Origin: Acidimicrobiales bacterium
Lineage (GTDB): Bacteria > Actinomycetota > Acidimicrobiia > Acidimicrobiales > RAAP-2
Assembly: GCA_030044045.1 (NCBI GenBank)
Contig: JASHWO010000206.1
Span: 1-12,003, forward strand
Direction of reading: 5' to 3'
DNA length: 12,003 nt
The position numbers and the translations under genes are program-made. Position 1 is the stretch's first letter. Every line of letters begins with the position of its first letter. Shown one piece after another: positions 1 to 5,542 of the stretch. The notes beneath the pieces were generated by a model that made no database searches, had not been told where the DNA came from, and saw only the letters and a program-made list of their open reading frames with translations.

Positions 1-127
1 CGGGTCGGGTGGGGACGGCGGCGGCGGCGGCCAGGCGGCCGGCCCGGTCGACCAGGCCGGCGGCCATCTTGGTGCCGCCGACATCGACGGCCAGGCAACG
101 GCCGGGACGCTCCCCGCCCGCGGGCAC
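1..127 (-). CDS. ROK-family sugar kinase/regulator, N-terminal fragment
   Basis: The visible part is the first 42 codons of a minus-strand gene that continues beyond the left edge. Residues 12-20 read LAVDVGGTK, the phosphate-1 ATP-binding motif of ROK proteins (glucokinase, fructokinase, N-acetylmannosamine kinase and NagC-type repressors), followed by an Ala-rich strand. I chose the GTG at 127 because a GGAGG ribosome binding site lies 8 nt upstream (136-140 on the opposite strand); an in-frame GTG at 154 has no such site. No helix-turn-helix precedes the motif, so a kinase is more likely than a ROK repressor. It lies downstream of the DUF3040 gene on the same strand, with a dispersed repeat between them. 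Substrate cannot be judged from this fragment. Confidence 0.8.
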   Translation of the reverse strand, partial: MPAGGERPGRCLAVDVGGTKMAAGLVDRAGRLAAAAAVPTRP

Positions 128-163
128 CCAAGGGACCTCCGGGCCCGGACGCACGTCGCCGGT

Positions 164-353
164 CCGAGGGGTTAGAGGTCCAGCGGACGAGCAGCGCGGG
201 CTCGCCGCCCCCCGGTCGGCCCTGCCGCCGGTGTGCCAGTGCGGCGTTGTCGTCGATCGACCATGCCTCCAGCATGGCCTTCCTCCTCCGCCTTGCGCTG
301 CTTGCCCGGCTGGACGGCTCCCTGGTCCACTCTGCCCATCCGCTGGACCTCTA
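164..353 (-). repeat. Dispersed ~185-bp element with terminal inverted repeats, copy 1
   Basis: This stretch fills the gap between the ROK and DUF3040 genes. Its ends are a perfect 15-bp inverted repeat (173-187, TAGAGGTCCAGCGGA, against 339-353). A second copy in the opposite orientation is at 4168-4343. Over a gap-free 105-bp core (241-345 here, 4177-4281 there) I count 93 identical bases by hand. The far parts align again after a 15-nt indel, and homology ends near the CCGAGGGG at 164-171. Inside is the hairpin CCATGC/GCATGG around 265-280. The element begins on the stop codon of the DUF3040 gene. It could be a MITE-like or ERIC-like intergenic repeat, a structured RNA, or a small gene; I do not recognise the family. 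Confidence 0.85.
172..339 (-). CDS. Possible 55-residue basic small protein inside the repeat element
   Basis: An ATG at 339 opens a frame that ends with TAA at 174-172, almost exactly filling repeat copy 1. It lies 11 nt after the DUF3040 stop, with an AGAGG sequence 8 nt before the ATG. The product starts MGRVDQGAVQPGKQRKAEEE, contains MVDRRQRR, and ends GGRRARAARPLDL. Against copy 2, 13 of the 21 base differences I count fall in the third position of this frame, and the length difference is 15 nt (five codons). Residues such as DQGAV, PGKQR, AEEEGHAG, DRRQRR and GGRRARAA are kept. Copy 2 has lost the ATG (ACA) and the stop (TTA), so it would be a remnant. I do not recognise a family, and the composition is low-complexity, so an RNA or DNA element remains an alternative. 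Confidence 0.3.
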   Translation of the reverse strand: MGRVDQGAVQPGKQRKAEEEGHAGGMVDRRQRRTGTPAAGPTGGRRARAARPLDL

Positions 354-749
354 GGAGCCGCGTCGCAGGATGTGGGACCGGAACCAGTCCCGGGCGCCGT
401 GCACGGCGTGCTCGATGCCGCCGGCCGCACCGGAGGGGTGCTCGTCGCGCAGCGAGCGGGTCAGGTCGTGCCAGCCGGCCTTGCCCATGCGCCGGAGGTT
501 CCGTTCGAACACCACGGCCGAGACGAACATGATCGCCACCCCGAGCAGGCCGACGGCCACCGACTCCGAGTAGAAAGCGACCAGGATGGCCACGCCGGCC
601 ACGAAACCCACCGCCGCCCACTTGCAGTACCGCCCGGCGTGTCGGTAGACCGTCTCCGAGCGAACCCGCTCGGCGAACCCGGGGTCCTGACGGACGAGGG
701 AGTCTTCGAGCTCCGCCAGGATGCGCTGCTCATGCTCGGAGAGCGGCAC
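351..749 (-). CDS. DUF3040 family membrane protein
   Basis: The product has 132 residues and opens VPLSEHEQRILAELE, the hallmark N-terminus of the actinobacterial DUF3040 family, followed by DPGFA. Two hydrophobic segments sit at about 43-60 and 64-81, separated by a very short turn. A soluble, His- and Arg-containing tail (about 90-132) follows. The GTG at 749 is chosen because the family begins at this SEHEQ motif and a GGGGGAGG tract precedes it, though with only 3 nt of spacing. Longer upstream starts would add an unrelated Arg-rich leader. The stop TAG forms the edge of repeat copy 1. Function of the family is unknown; the layout suggests a small inner-membrane protein with both ends in the cytoplasm. 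Confidence 0.9.
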   Translation of the reverse strand: MPLSEHEQRILAELEDSLVRQDPGFAERVRSETVYRHAGRYCKWAAVGFVAGVAILVAFYSESVAVGLLGVAIMFVSAVVFERNLRRMGKAGWHDLTRSLRDEHPSGAAGGIEHAVHGARDWFRSHILRRGS

Positions 750-807
750 CTGCCTCCCCCTTGTCGCTGTCGCCCCTCCGTACCGACACGGCGCAGGCAC
801 CTCCTCG

Positions 808-828
808 GACCGTCATCCCGACCGTCAT
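808..828. repeat. Short direct repeat GACCGTCAT x2 in a divergent intergenic region
   Basis: The 192-bp gap between the DUF3040 start (minus) and the membrane protein start (plus) holds two exact copies of GACCGTCAT at 808-816 and 820-828, a 12-bp spacing close to one helical turn. This could be a regulator site for either gene, but nine matching bases in a GC-rich region is weak evidence. Apart from the -10 box at 930-935 I see nothing else in this gap. Confidence 0.3.
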
Positions 829-929
829 GTTCGCGCAGCTCGGACCGGCGGACAACGGGTCGTCCTCCGACCCGCGGCCAGTCTACGGCTGCCGGTCCGT
901 GCCCGGTGCGCGACCGGCGGCCCCGCCCA

Positions 930-935
930 TAGGGT
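930..935 (+). promoter_or_regulatory. -10 box TAGGGT, leaderless start candidate
   Basis: TAGGGT fits the TANNNT actinobacterial -10 consensus and ends 6 nt before the ATG at 942, so transcription would begin at or next to the start codon. No Shine-Dalgarno sequence is visible before that ATG, which agrees with a leaderless transcript. No clear -35 box is seen. Confidence 0.45.
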
Positions 936-941
936 TCGGGC

Positions 942-1988
942 ATGGACGCACCGGCTCGCCGGAGGCTCCTCCGCACCCGCCAGGTGGTGTGCTGGATCCT
1001 GGTGGTGCTGGCGTCGCTGCTGGTGCCCCTGGCCGTGGCGACGGCATGGACGGTGGAGACCACGACCAGCACCGACCAGTACGTGGCCACCATGGCCCCC
1101 CTGGCCCGGGAGGCGGTGGTGACCCACTACGTGGCCACACGGGCCACCGAGCGGCTTTTCCGGGCAGTGGACGTGGAGGGCCGGATCCGGGCTGCCCTCC
1201 CCCGGCGGGCCCAGTTCCTGGCCGCGCCACTGGCCCAGGAACTGCGCGGCGTAGTCCAGCGCCAGTTCACCCGGGTGGTCGACAGCACATGGTTCCGCCA
1301 CCTGTGGGACCAGGTCAACCGCCGGGCCCACGCCAAGATGGTCGACGTCCTCACCGGCAAGGTCACCCCCGGGGCCCGGGCCCACCGGGTGGTGGCCGAC
1401 CTGACCCCGGTTCTCACCAAGGGCATCGACGCGCTCGACCGGCGGGGCATCACCCTGTTCGACGGCGCCAAGACCAAGTTGGCCAAGGCGGACACGCTCA
1501 CCCTGGATCTGGCCTCCAGCCGGCAGGTGGCCAAGGCCCGGCACGCCTTCTCGGCGGTGTCCACCGCGGGCTGGGCGGTGCCGGTGGTGGCCGGCCTGCT
1601 GGTGGTGATGGCCGTGGTGGTGGCGGTCGACCGGCGCAAGGCGTTGCTACGCATCGCCGTCGGGGCCGGCCTGCTCACGCTGGCCCTGCTGGGCGCCCTG
1701 GCCCTCGCCCGGGCCTTCTTCGTGGACCATGCCGCCGCCCGGGCCCCACCGGAGGTGACCGGCACCATCTTCGACACGATCGTCCGCTACCTGCGGGACT
1801 GGCTGCAGGTCACCGTGGCGGCCTGCGCCGTGCTGGCCCTGGCCCTGTGGCTGGCCGGCCCGGCCCGCGGGGCCCGGGCCATCCGCTCGCTGGTGGCCCG
1901 GGCGGTCCCCCCGGTCGGCCGGCGGCCGGCAGCGCCTACTCCTCCGGCTGGCGACGCCGCCGCGAGAGGTGGGACAGCAGGAGGGTGA
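942..1988 (+). CDS. Four-TM integral membrane protein, uncharacterised actinobacterial family
   Basis: The product has 348 residues. A cytoplasmic Arg-rich N-terminus (1-15) leads into TM1 (about 16-38). A long mostly helical extracytoplasmic domain (about 40-208) follows, opening with TDQYVATMAPLAREAVV, a pattern I associate with Streptomyces-type membrane proteins that carry a D-x-Y-V-x-T-x-x-P-L-A segment after TM1. Three more TM segments lie at about 211-229, 235-260 and 287-306. The C-terminal tail is Pro/Ala/Gly-rich. The ATG at 942 has no ribosome binding site but follows a TAGGGT -10 box by 6 nt. The last 53 bp overlap the 3' end of the LapA-like gene on the other strand. Function is unknown; the fold suggests a sensor or transport accessory, which is inference only. 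Confidence 0.85.
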   Translation: MDAPARRRLLRTRQVVCWILVVLASLLVPLAVATAWTVETTTSTDQYVATMAPLAREAVVTHYVATRATERLFRAVDVEGRIRAALPRRAQFLAAPLAQELRGVVQRQFTRVVDSTWFRHLWDQVNRRAHAKMVDVLTGKVTPGARAHRVVADLTPVLTKGIDALDRRGITLFDGAKTKLAKADTLTLDLASSRQVAKARHAFSAVSTAGWAVPVVAGLLVVMAVVVAVDRRKALLRIAVGAGLLTLALLGALALARAFFVDHAAARAPPEVTGTIFDTIVRYLRDWLQVTVAACAVLALALWLAGPARGARAIRSLVARAVPPVGRRPAAPTPPAGDAAARGGTAGG

Positions 1989-2202
1989 TCGCCGCGCCGA
2001 GCACCCCGGCGATCACGATCACCACGATGAGCGGCGCCTTGGTCGACGTGAGCCAAAAGTGGATGCTGACGTCCTGCAGGTTGATGACGGCGAACCAGAC
2101 GAGGAGCACCCCCACCACGCCGCTGAGCACCATCCGGGCGTCCCGCCGGCGGTCACGAGGAGCCGGTGGCTCGCCACCTTCGATGCCGTAGTGATCAGAC
2201 AC
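1936..2202 (-). CDS. LapA-domain (DUF1049-like) small membrane protein
   Basis: The product has 88 residues: an acidic then Arg-rich cytoplasmic N-terminus (1-23), TM1 at about 25-42, a short loop with INLQDVSIHFW, TM2 at about 56-76, and a basic end (RRRRQPEE). The FAVINLQDVSIHFW loop between two TMs is typical of the LapA/YciS domain, which in Gram-negatives helps lipopolysaccharide assembly. In actinobacteria the same fold occurs without LPS and its role is unknown. The GTG at 2202 has GGGAGG 4 nt upstream. The gene is divergent from the acyl-CoA synthetase, and its 3' end overlaps the four-TM protein gene by 53 bp. An upstream extension of the frame carries a DHPDGP repeat but has no good start codon. 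Confidence 0.85.
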   Translation of the reverse strand: MSDHYGIEGGEPPAPRDRRRDARMVLSGVVGVLLVWFAVINLQDVSIHFWLTSTKAPLIVVIVIAGVLGAAITLLLSHLSRRRRQPEE

Positions 2203-2224
2203 GTCGCCTCCCTTGCCGGCTCTG

Positions 2225-2260
2225 CCGTCCGGGTGATCGGGGCCGTCCGGGTGATCGGGC
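2225..2260. repeat. Tandem 18-bp repeat upstream of the LapA-like gene
   Basis: CCGTCCGGGTGATCGGGG (2225-2242) is followed directly by a copy with one mismatch in the last base (2243-2260). It lies 23 bp upstream of the LapA-like start and in the 244-bp gap before the acyl-CoA synthetase. It may be a slippage duplication or a tandem regulator site. The unit is 18 bp, so the antisense reading would repeat the hexapeptide DHPDGP, but that frame has no convincing start. Confidence 0.7.
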
Positions 2261-2446
2261 GGACCATCCTCACCCTTTACTCTGCCGCGGGACGTCCCGC
2301 CGGGTGGTGCACCGTCCCCCGCCGAGGCGGTGGGGCGACGACCGGGCCCGGCGCCCGGGCCGGTGGCGGGGTGCGCCGAGCCGCCGGCTACCTGGTAGAG
2401 AGGGGCTCCGGGGCGGGGCGGGGGCCACGACCAGCGGAGGGTGGCG

Positions 2447-4156
2447 ATGACGGCACAGCAGGCGATCACCGGGGCTCGCACCCTTTGGGAGCTGGTCGAC
2501 CGGCGGGCCCGGGCCACGCCCGACCACCCCATGCTGATCGACGCCGCCGGCGCCGTCCTCACCTTCGGCCGGTTCCGGGACCGGGCGGAGGCGGTAGCGG
2601 CCGGGCTCCACGCCCGGGGGGTAGGCGAGGGCACCGTGGTGAGCTGGCAGCTCCCCACCCGCACCAGCACGGTGGTGCTGTCGATGGCCCTCAGCCGGCT
2701 CGGCGCCGTGCAGAACCCGATCATCCACCTCTACCGCGAGCGCGAGGTGGGCTTCGCCCTACGCCAGACCGGCTCGCGGCTGTTCTGCGTCCCGGGCGAG
2801 TGGCGGGGCACCGACTTCGTGGCCCTGGCCGAGCGGGCCCTGGCGCCGGCGCCGGGTGACGGGGCGGACGGCGAGGGGGACGGCGGGACGAGTGACGGCG
2901 CCGGCACCAAGGGGGCAGGTGGCGAGGAGGGCAACGGCGCGGGGCCGGAGATCCTGGTCGTCGACGACGGCGACCTGCCCGAGGGCGACCCGGCCACCCT
3001 CCCCCCGCCGCCGGCCGGCGACCCGGCCGGGGAGGCCCCGGTCCGCTGGATCTACTACACGTCGGGCAGCACGGCCGACCCGAAGGGTGTCCGCCACACC
3101 GACCAGACCCTCATCGCCGGCGGCTGGGGCCTGGCCGCGGCGCTCGACATGTCGCCGGACGACGTCGGCTCGATCGCCTTCCCCTTCGCCCACATCGCCG
3201 GCCCCGACTACCTCGTCACCATGCTCTGCCTGGGCTTCCCGGCGGTCCTGGTGGAGGCCTTCTCCGCGCCCGACGTGCTGCCCCTCTTCCGCCGGCACGG
3301 CGTGACCATGGTCGGCGGGAGCACCGCCTTCTACGTCGCCTACCTGGCCGAGCAGCGCAAGCAGCCGGGCGACCCCGTCCTCCCCTCGCTGCGCCTCATG
3401 TCCGGCGGCGGCGCGCCGAAGCCCCCCGAGGTCCATTTCGAGGTGCGGGACGAGATCGGCGGGCGCGGGGTGGTCCACGGCTACGGCATGACCGAGGTGC
3501 CGATGATCGCCAACGGCTCCCCCCACGACAGCGACGAGCAGCTCGCCCGCACCGACGGCCGGCCGGTGGAGGGGGCCGAGGTGCGGATCGTCCGGCTGGA
3601 CGGCCGGGTGGCGGCGGCCGGCGAGGAGGGGGAGATCCGGGTGCGGGGCCCGATGGTCTGCCACGGCTACACCGATCCCGAGCTCACCGCCGCCGCCTTC
3701 GACACCGAGGGCTACTTCCGCACCGGCGACCTGGGGACGCTCCGGGCCGACGGGCATCTGGTCATCACCGGCCGGCTGAAGGACGTGATCGTCCGCAAGG
3801 GGGAGAACATCAGCGCCACCGAGGTGGAGGCCGTCCTCTACCAGCACCCGAAGGTGGCCGAGGTGGCGGTGATCGGCCTGCCCGACCCCGAGCGGGGCGA
3901 GCGGGTGTGCGCCGTGGTGGAGATGACCGGCAATGCCGACGGGCTCGACCTCGACGAGGTGGCCCGGTTCTGCCGGGAGGCCGGCCTCATGACCCAGAAG
4001 ATCCCCGAGCAGCTCGAGGTGCGCGCCGACTGGCCCCGGGCCGGCACCGGGAAGATCGTGAAGAAGGCGTTGCGCGAGGAGTACGCCGGCCGCGACACGG
4101 GCACTGGTGCGCCGGCCACAGGGTCGCCGGCCACAGGGTCGCCGGCCGGCACCTGA
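2447..4156 (+). CDS. Acyl-CoA synthetase / carboxylate-CoA ligase (ANL superfamily)
   Basis: The product has 569 residues and should activate a carboxylic acid to its acyl-adenylate and then the CoA thioester in the cytoplasm. ATP-binding core motifs appear in order: YYTSGSTADPKG (203-214), GYGMTE (345-350), YFRTGDLG (423-430), the hinge GRLKDVIVRKGENIS (442-456) and the C-terminal GTGK with catalytic Lys536. The overall pattern is nearest to FadD/cyclohexanecarboxylate-CoA ligase-like enzymes; the substrate is not readable. The ATG at 2447 has GGAGG 6 nt upstream; a GTG at 2441 would touch that site. Odd features are a Gly/Asp/Glu-rich, low-complexity insertion (about 135-168) before the ATP core and a repetitive ATGSPATGSPAGT tail. 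Repeat copy 2 begins about 12 bp after the stop. No partner genes of fatty-acid oxidation flank it. Confidence 0.92.
   Translation: MTAQQAITGARTLWELVDRRARATPDHPMLIDAAGAVLTFGRFRDRAEAVAAGLHARGVGEGTVVSWQLPTRTSTVVLSMALSRLGAVQNPIIHLYREREVGFALRQTGSRLFCVPGEWRGTDFVALAERALAPAPGDGADGEGDGGTSDGAGTKGAGGEEGNGAGPEILVVDDGDLPEGDPATLPPPPAGDPAGEAPVRWIYYTSGSTADPKGVRHTDQTLIAGGWGLAAALDMSPDDVGSIAFPFAHIAGPDYLVTMLCLGFPAVLVEAFSAPDVLPLFRRHGVTMVGGSTAFYVAYLAEQRKQPGDPVLPSLRLMSGGGAPKPPEVHFEVRDEIGGRGVVHGYGMTEVPMIANGSPHDSDEQLARTDGRPVEGAEVRIVRLDGRVAAAGEEGEIRVRGPMVCHGYTDPELTAAAFDTEGYFRTGDLGTLRADGHLVITGRLKDVIVRKGENISATEVEAVLYQHPKVAEVAVIGLPDPERGERVCAVVEMTGNADGLDLDEVARFCREAGLMTQKIPEQLEVRADWPRAGTGKIVKKALREEYAGRDTGTGAPATGSPATGSPAGT
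4111..4147 (+). repeat. 15-bp tandem repeat in the 3' end of the acyl-CoA synthetase
   Basis: GCCGGCCACAGGGTC occurs twice in a row (4111-4140) followed by the first seven bases of a third unit. The unit is five codons and encodes the repeated PATGS of the protein tail, so copy-number change would keep the frame. It lies beyond the catalytic domain and probably has no effect on activity. Confidence 0.8.
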
Positions 4157-4167
4157 TCCTCCTCTCC

Positions 4168-4343
4168 CTGGAGACCCAGCGGACAGGCAGTGTGGATCAG
4201 GGAGCCGTTCATCCAGGCAAGCAGCGCGAGGCGGAGGAGGAAGGCCATGCCGGAGCCATGGCCGACCGACGACAACGCCGCGATGGGCCGGCTGGGGGAC
4301 GGCGAGCCCGCGCCGCCTGTCCGCTCGGCCTCTTACCCCTCGG
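4168..4343 (+). repeat. Dispersed ~185-bp element, copy 2 (inverted relative to copy 1)
   Basis: This is the second copy of the element at 164-353, on the opposite strand. Its terminal inverted repeat is imperfect: GAGACCCAGCGGAC (4171-4184) against the segment at 4319-4332, 12 of 14 pairs. The internal hairpin GGCCATG/CATGGCC (4243-4263) is preserved; one change relative to copy 1 replaces a G-U pair by G-C. It is shorter by 15 nt in the right half. It fills the space between two convergent genes, from about 12 bp after the acyl-CoA synthetase stop to the last codons and stop (TAA, 4335-4333) of the nucleotidyltransferase. It may therefore also act as a two-way transcription end, which is inference. 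Confidence 0.85.
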
Positions 4344-4860
4344 CAGGATCGCCCGCCGGGAGGAGGCCACGGAGCATCAGCACCGCTCGCCGGGGCAGCG
4401 GGTCCTCGGGGAAGAACTCCCGATAGAGCTCGACCGCCTGGTCGTAGGAGCCGATGCCGCAGCGGCCGAGGAGGAAGCGGACGTCTCCCTCGTCCCGGCG
4501 CCCACGGCTGGCCCGGATCTTCATGGCCAGGAGCGAGCGGGCATCGGCGGCCACCACCTCGACCCGGCCGATCCGCATGACCGGCCGCCAATCGGGCTCC
4601 TTGAACGGGGGGACGAAGATCTTGGCCGAATCGTCCAACCAGCCCGGCCGGAGGCCCCGGCGGTCCCCGATCGCCGCCGCCACCGACAGGACCCGCTCGG
4701 CGGGGACCGCGGCGACGTCGACGTCCTCGGTGGCTGTCCGGGCCCGGAAGGCCAGCACCATGGCCGCGCCCCCGACCACGAAGATCTTGGCCGCCACGCC
4801 CTGCCGGTCGAGCTCCGTTCCCAGCTCGGCCAGTGCCGCCTCGATCTCCTGGCGGTCCAT
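4333..4860 (-). CDS. DUF6036-like nucleotidyltransferase (putative toxin of an HTH/NTase pair)
   Basis: The product has 175 residues. VVGGAAMVLAFRARTATEDVDVAAV (about 28-52, shown here as one motif: GGAAM then TEDVDV) matches the minimal nucleotidyltransferase signature, a GG loop followed by metal-binding acidic residues (E45, D46, D48). A later LLAMKIRASRGRRDEGDV region (about 110-126) is typical of DUF6036/AbiEii-like proteins. Such enzymes transfer nucleotides to RNA or protein, and several act as toxins (for example MenT). The start ATG (4860-4858) shares one base with the HTH stop in TGATG, so translation is probably coupled. The gene ends inside repeat copy 2. Toxicity is inferred from family and gene arrangement; a housekeeping nucleotidyltransferase is the alternative. 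Confidence 0.8.
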   Translation of the reverse strand: MDRQEIEAALAELGTELDRQGVAAKIFVVGGAAMVLAFRARTATEDVDVAAVPAERVLSVAAAIGDRRGLRPGWLDDSAKIFVPPFKEPDWRPVMRIGRVEVVAADARSLLAMKIRASRGRRDEGDVRFLLGRCGIGSYDQAVELYREFFPEDPLPRRAVLMLRGLLPAGDPAEG

Positions 4861-5489
4861 CAGACGCTCTCGAGCTCGGCGGACGCCGCCACCACGCCGT
4901 GGCGGAGGTACGCGCCGGGGGCGGTGGCCAGCTCCCAGGCGTGCAGGGTCCGGAGGTCGGAGAGGTACCAGAACGGCTTGGCGAACCGGCGGGGGTCGTC
5001 CACCCAGCGGGGGGGCTGCACGTCCTTCCGGGCGCTCTCGTCCTCGACCACCGCGGCGATGAACGCGTCCCAACGGTGGTCTCCGATCAGATCCGGGGGG
5101 GCCTTCACGAGGGCTTGGTACCGCTCGGCCCCGGCTCGGCGGAGGCCGTCCGCCAGGTCGATGACCGCTCGGAGGGCACGGTCCTCGCCGGCCTCCCAGC
5201 CCGCCTGCCCCTCCCGCGCCGCCGGCGACCGGCCGAGGGCCCAGGCCACCCGCTTGGCCGTCGCCAGGGCGCTGCCCCGATCCACGGGGACCCGGGCGAT
5301 CTCGAGGCCGCTGCCGCCGGCCTCCAGGATCCGGGACAGCAGGCTGAGCGACGGCTCCCGCTGCCCCCGCTCGATGGCGACGATCGTCGGCTGGGTGACC
5401 CCGGCGAGCTCGGCCAAGCGCCGCTGGCTCAGGCCGCGTTCCTGGCGGAGCTCCCGGAGGAGATCACCGGCCACCCAAGCGCCGTGCAT
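4860..5489 (-). CDS. XRE-family HTH regulator (putative antitoxin)
   Basis: The product has 209 residues. An XRE/Cro helix-turn-helix occupies about 9-58 (LRELRQERGLSQRRLAELAG, then VTQPTIVAIERGQREPSLSLL). The C-terminal half (about 100-209) carries a conserved-looking segment, PRWVDDPRRFAKPFW followed by LRTLHAWELATAPGAYLRHG. I recall this type of C-terminus from actinobacterial HTH proteins paired with nucleotidyltransferases. The ATG at 5489 is preceded, with a 6-nt gap, by TATCAT, a -10 box lying inside an AT-rich palindrome, so the gene probably represses itself. It begins 53 bp after the end of the GH4 gene on the same strand but has its own promoter. The stop overlaps the nucleotidyltransferase start. 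An ordinary regulator is the other possibility. Confidence 0.85.
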   Translation of the reverse strand: MHGAWVAGDLLRELRQERGLSQRRLAELAGVTQPTIVAIERGQREPSLSLLSRILEAGGSGLEIARVPVDRGSALATAKRVAWALGRSPAAREGQAGWEAGEDRALRAVIDLADGLRRAGAERYQALVKAPPDLIGDHRWDAFIAAVVEDESARKDVQPPRWVDDPRRFAKPFWYLSDLRTLHAWELATAPGAYLRHGVVAASAELESV

Positions 5490-5495
5490 CTTCTT

Positions 5496-5517
5496 ATGAT
5501 ATCAGATCTTATATCAT
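5496..5517 (-). promoter_or_regulatory. AT-rich palindromic operator overlapping the HTH promoter
   Basis: ATGATAT (5496-5502) and ATATCAT (5511-5517) form a perfect inverted repeat around an AGATCT centre; 20 of 22 positions are symmetric. On the minus strand the TATCAT at 5501-5496 fits a -10 box and ends 6 nt before the HTH ATG (5489), so a leaderless transcript would start there and a dimer bound to the palindrome would block it. The AT-rich block stands out sharply from its GC-rich surroundings. Use as the HTH protein's own operator is inference. Confidence 0.7.
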
Positions 5518-5542
5518 CTTCCGGCCACGACGGCCGGGGGCG

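Noticed and set aside
173..353. Mariner/IS630-type MITE because copy 1 ends in TA
   Set aside because: Copy 2 does not end in TA at both sides and there is no transposase to compare with, so the assignment is not supported from two copies.
233..532. Plus-strand ORF over repeat copy 1 as the coding strand of the element
   Set aside because: The corresponding frame in copy 2 is broken by two TGA codons, while the minus-strand frame of copy 1 stays open in both.
9..932. Long plus-strand open frame across the left end
   Set aside because: Arg/Pro/Gly-rich product with no motif, antisense to the ROK and DUF3040 genes; open only because stops are rare in GC-rich DNA.
2759..4591. 610-codon minus-strand open frame antisense to the acyl-CoA synthetase
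   Set aside because: No recognisable domain, His/Gly/Ala-rich shadow composition, and the opposite strand holds a complete enzyme with all motifs.
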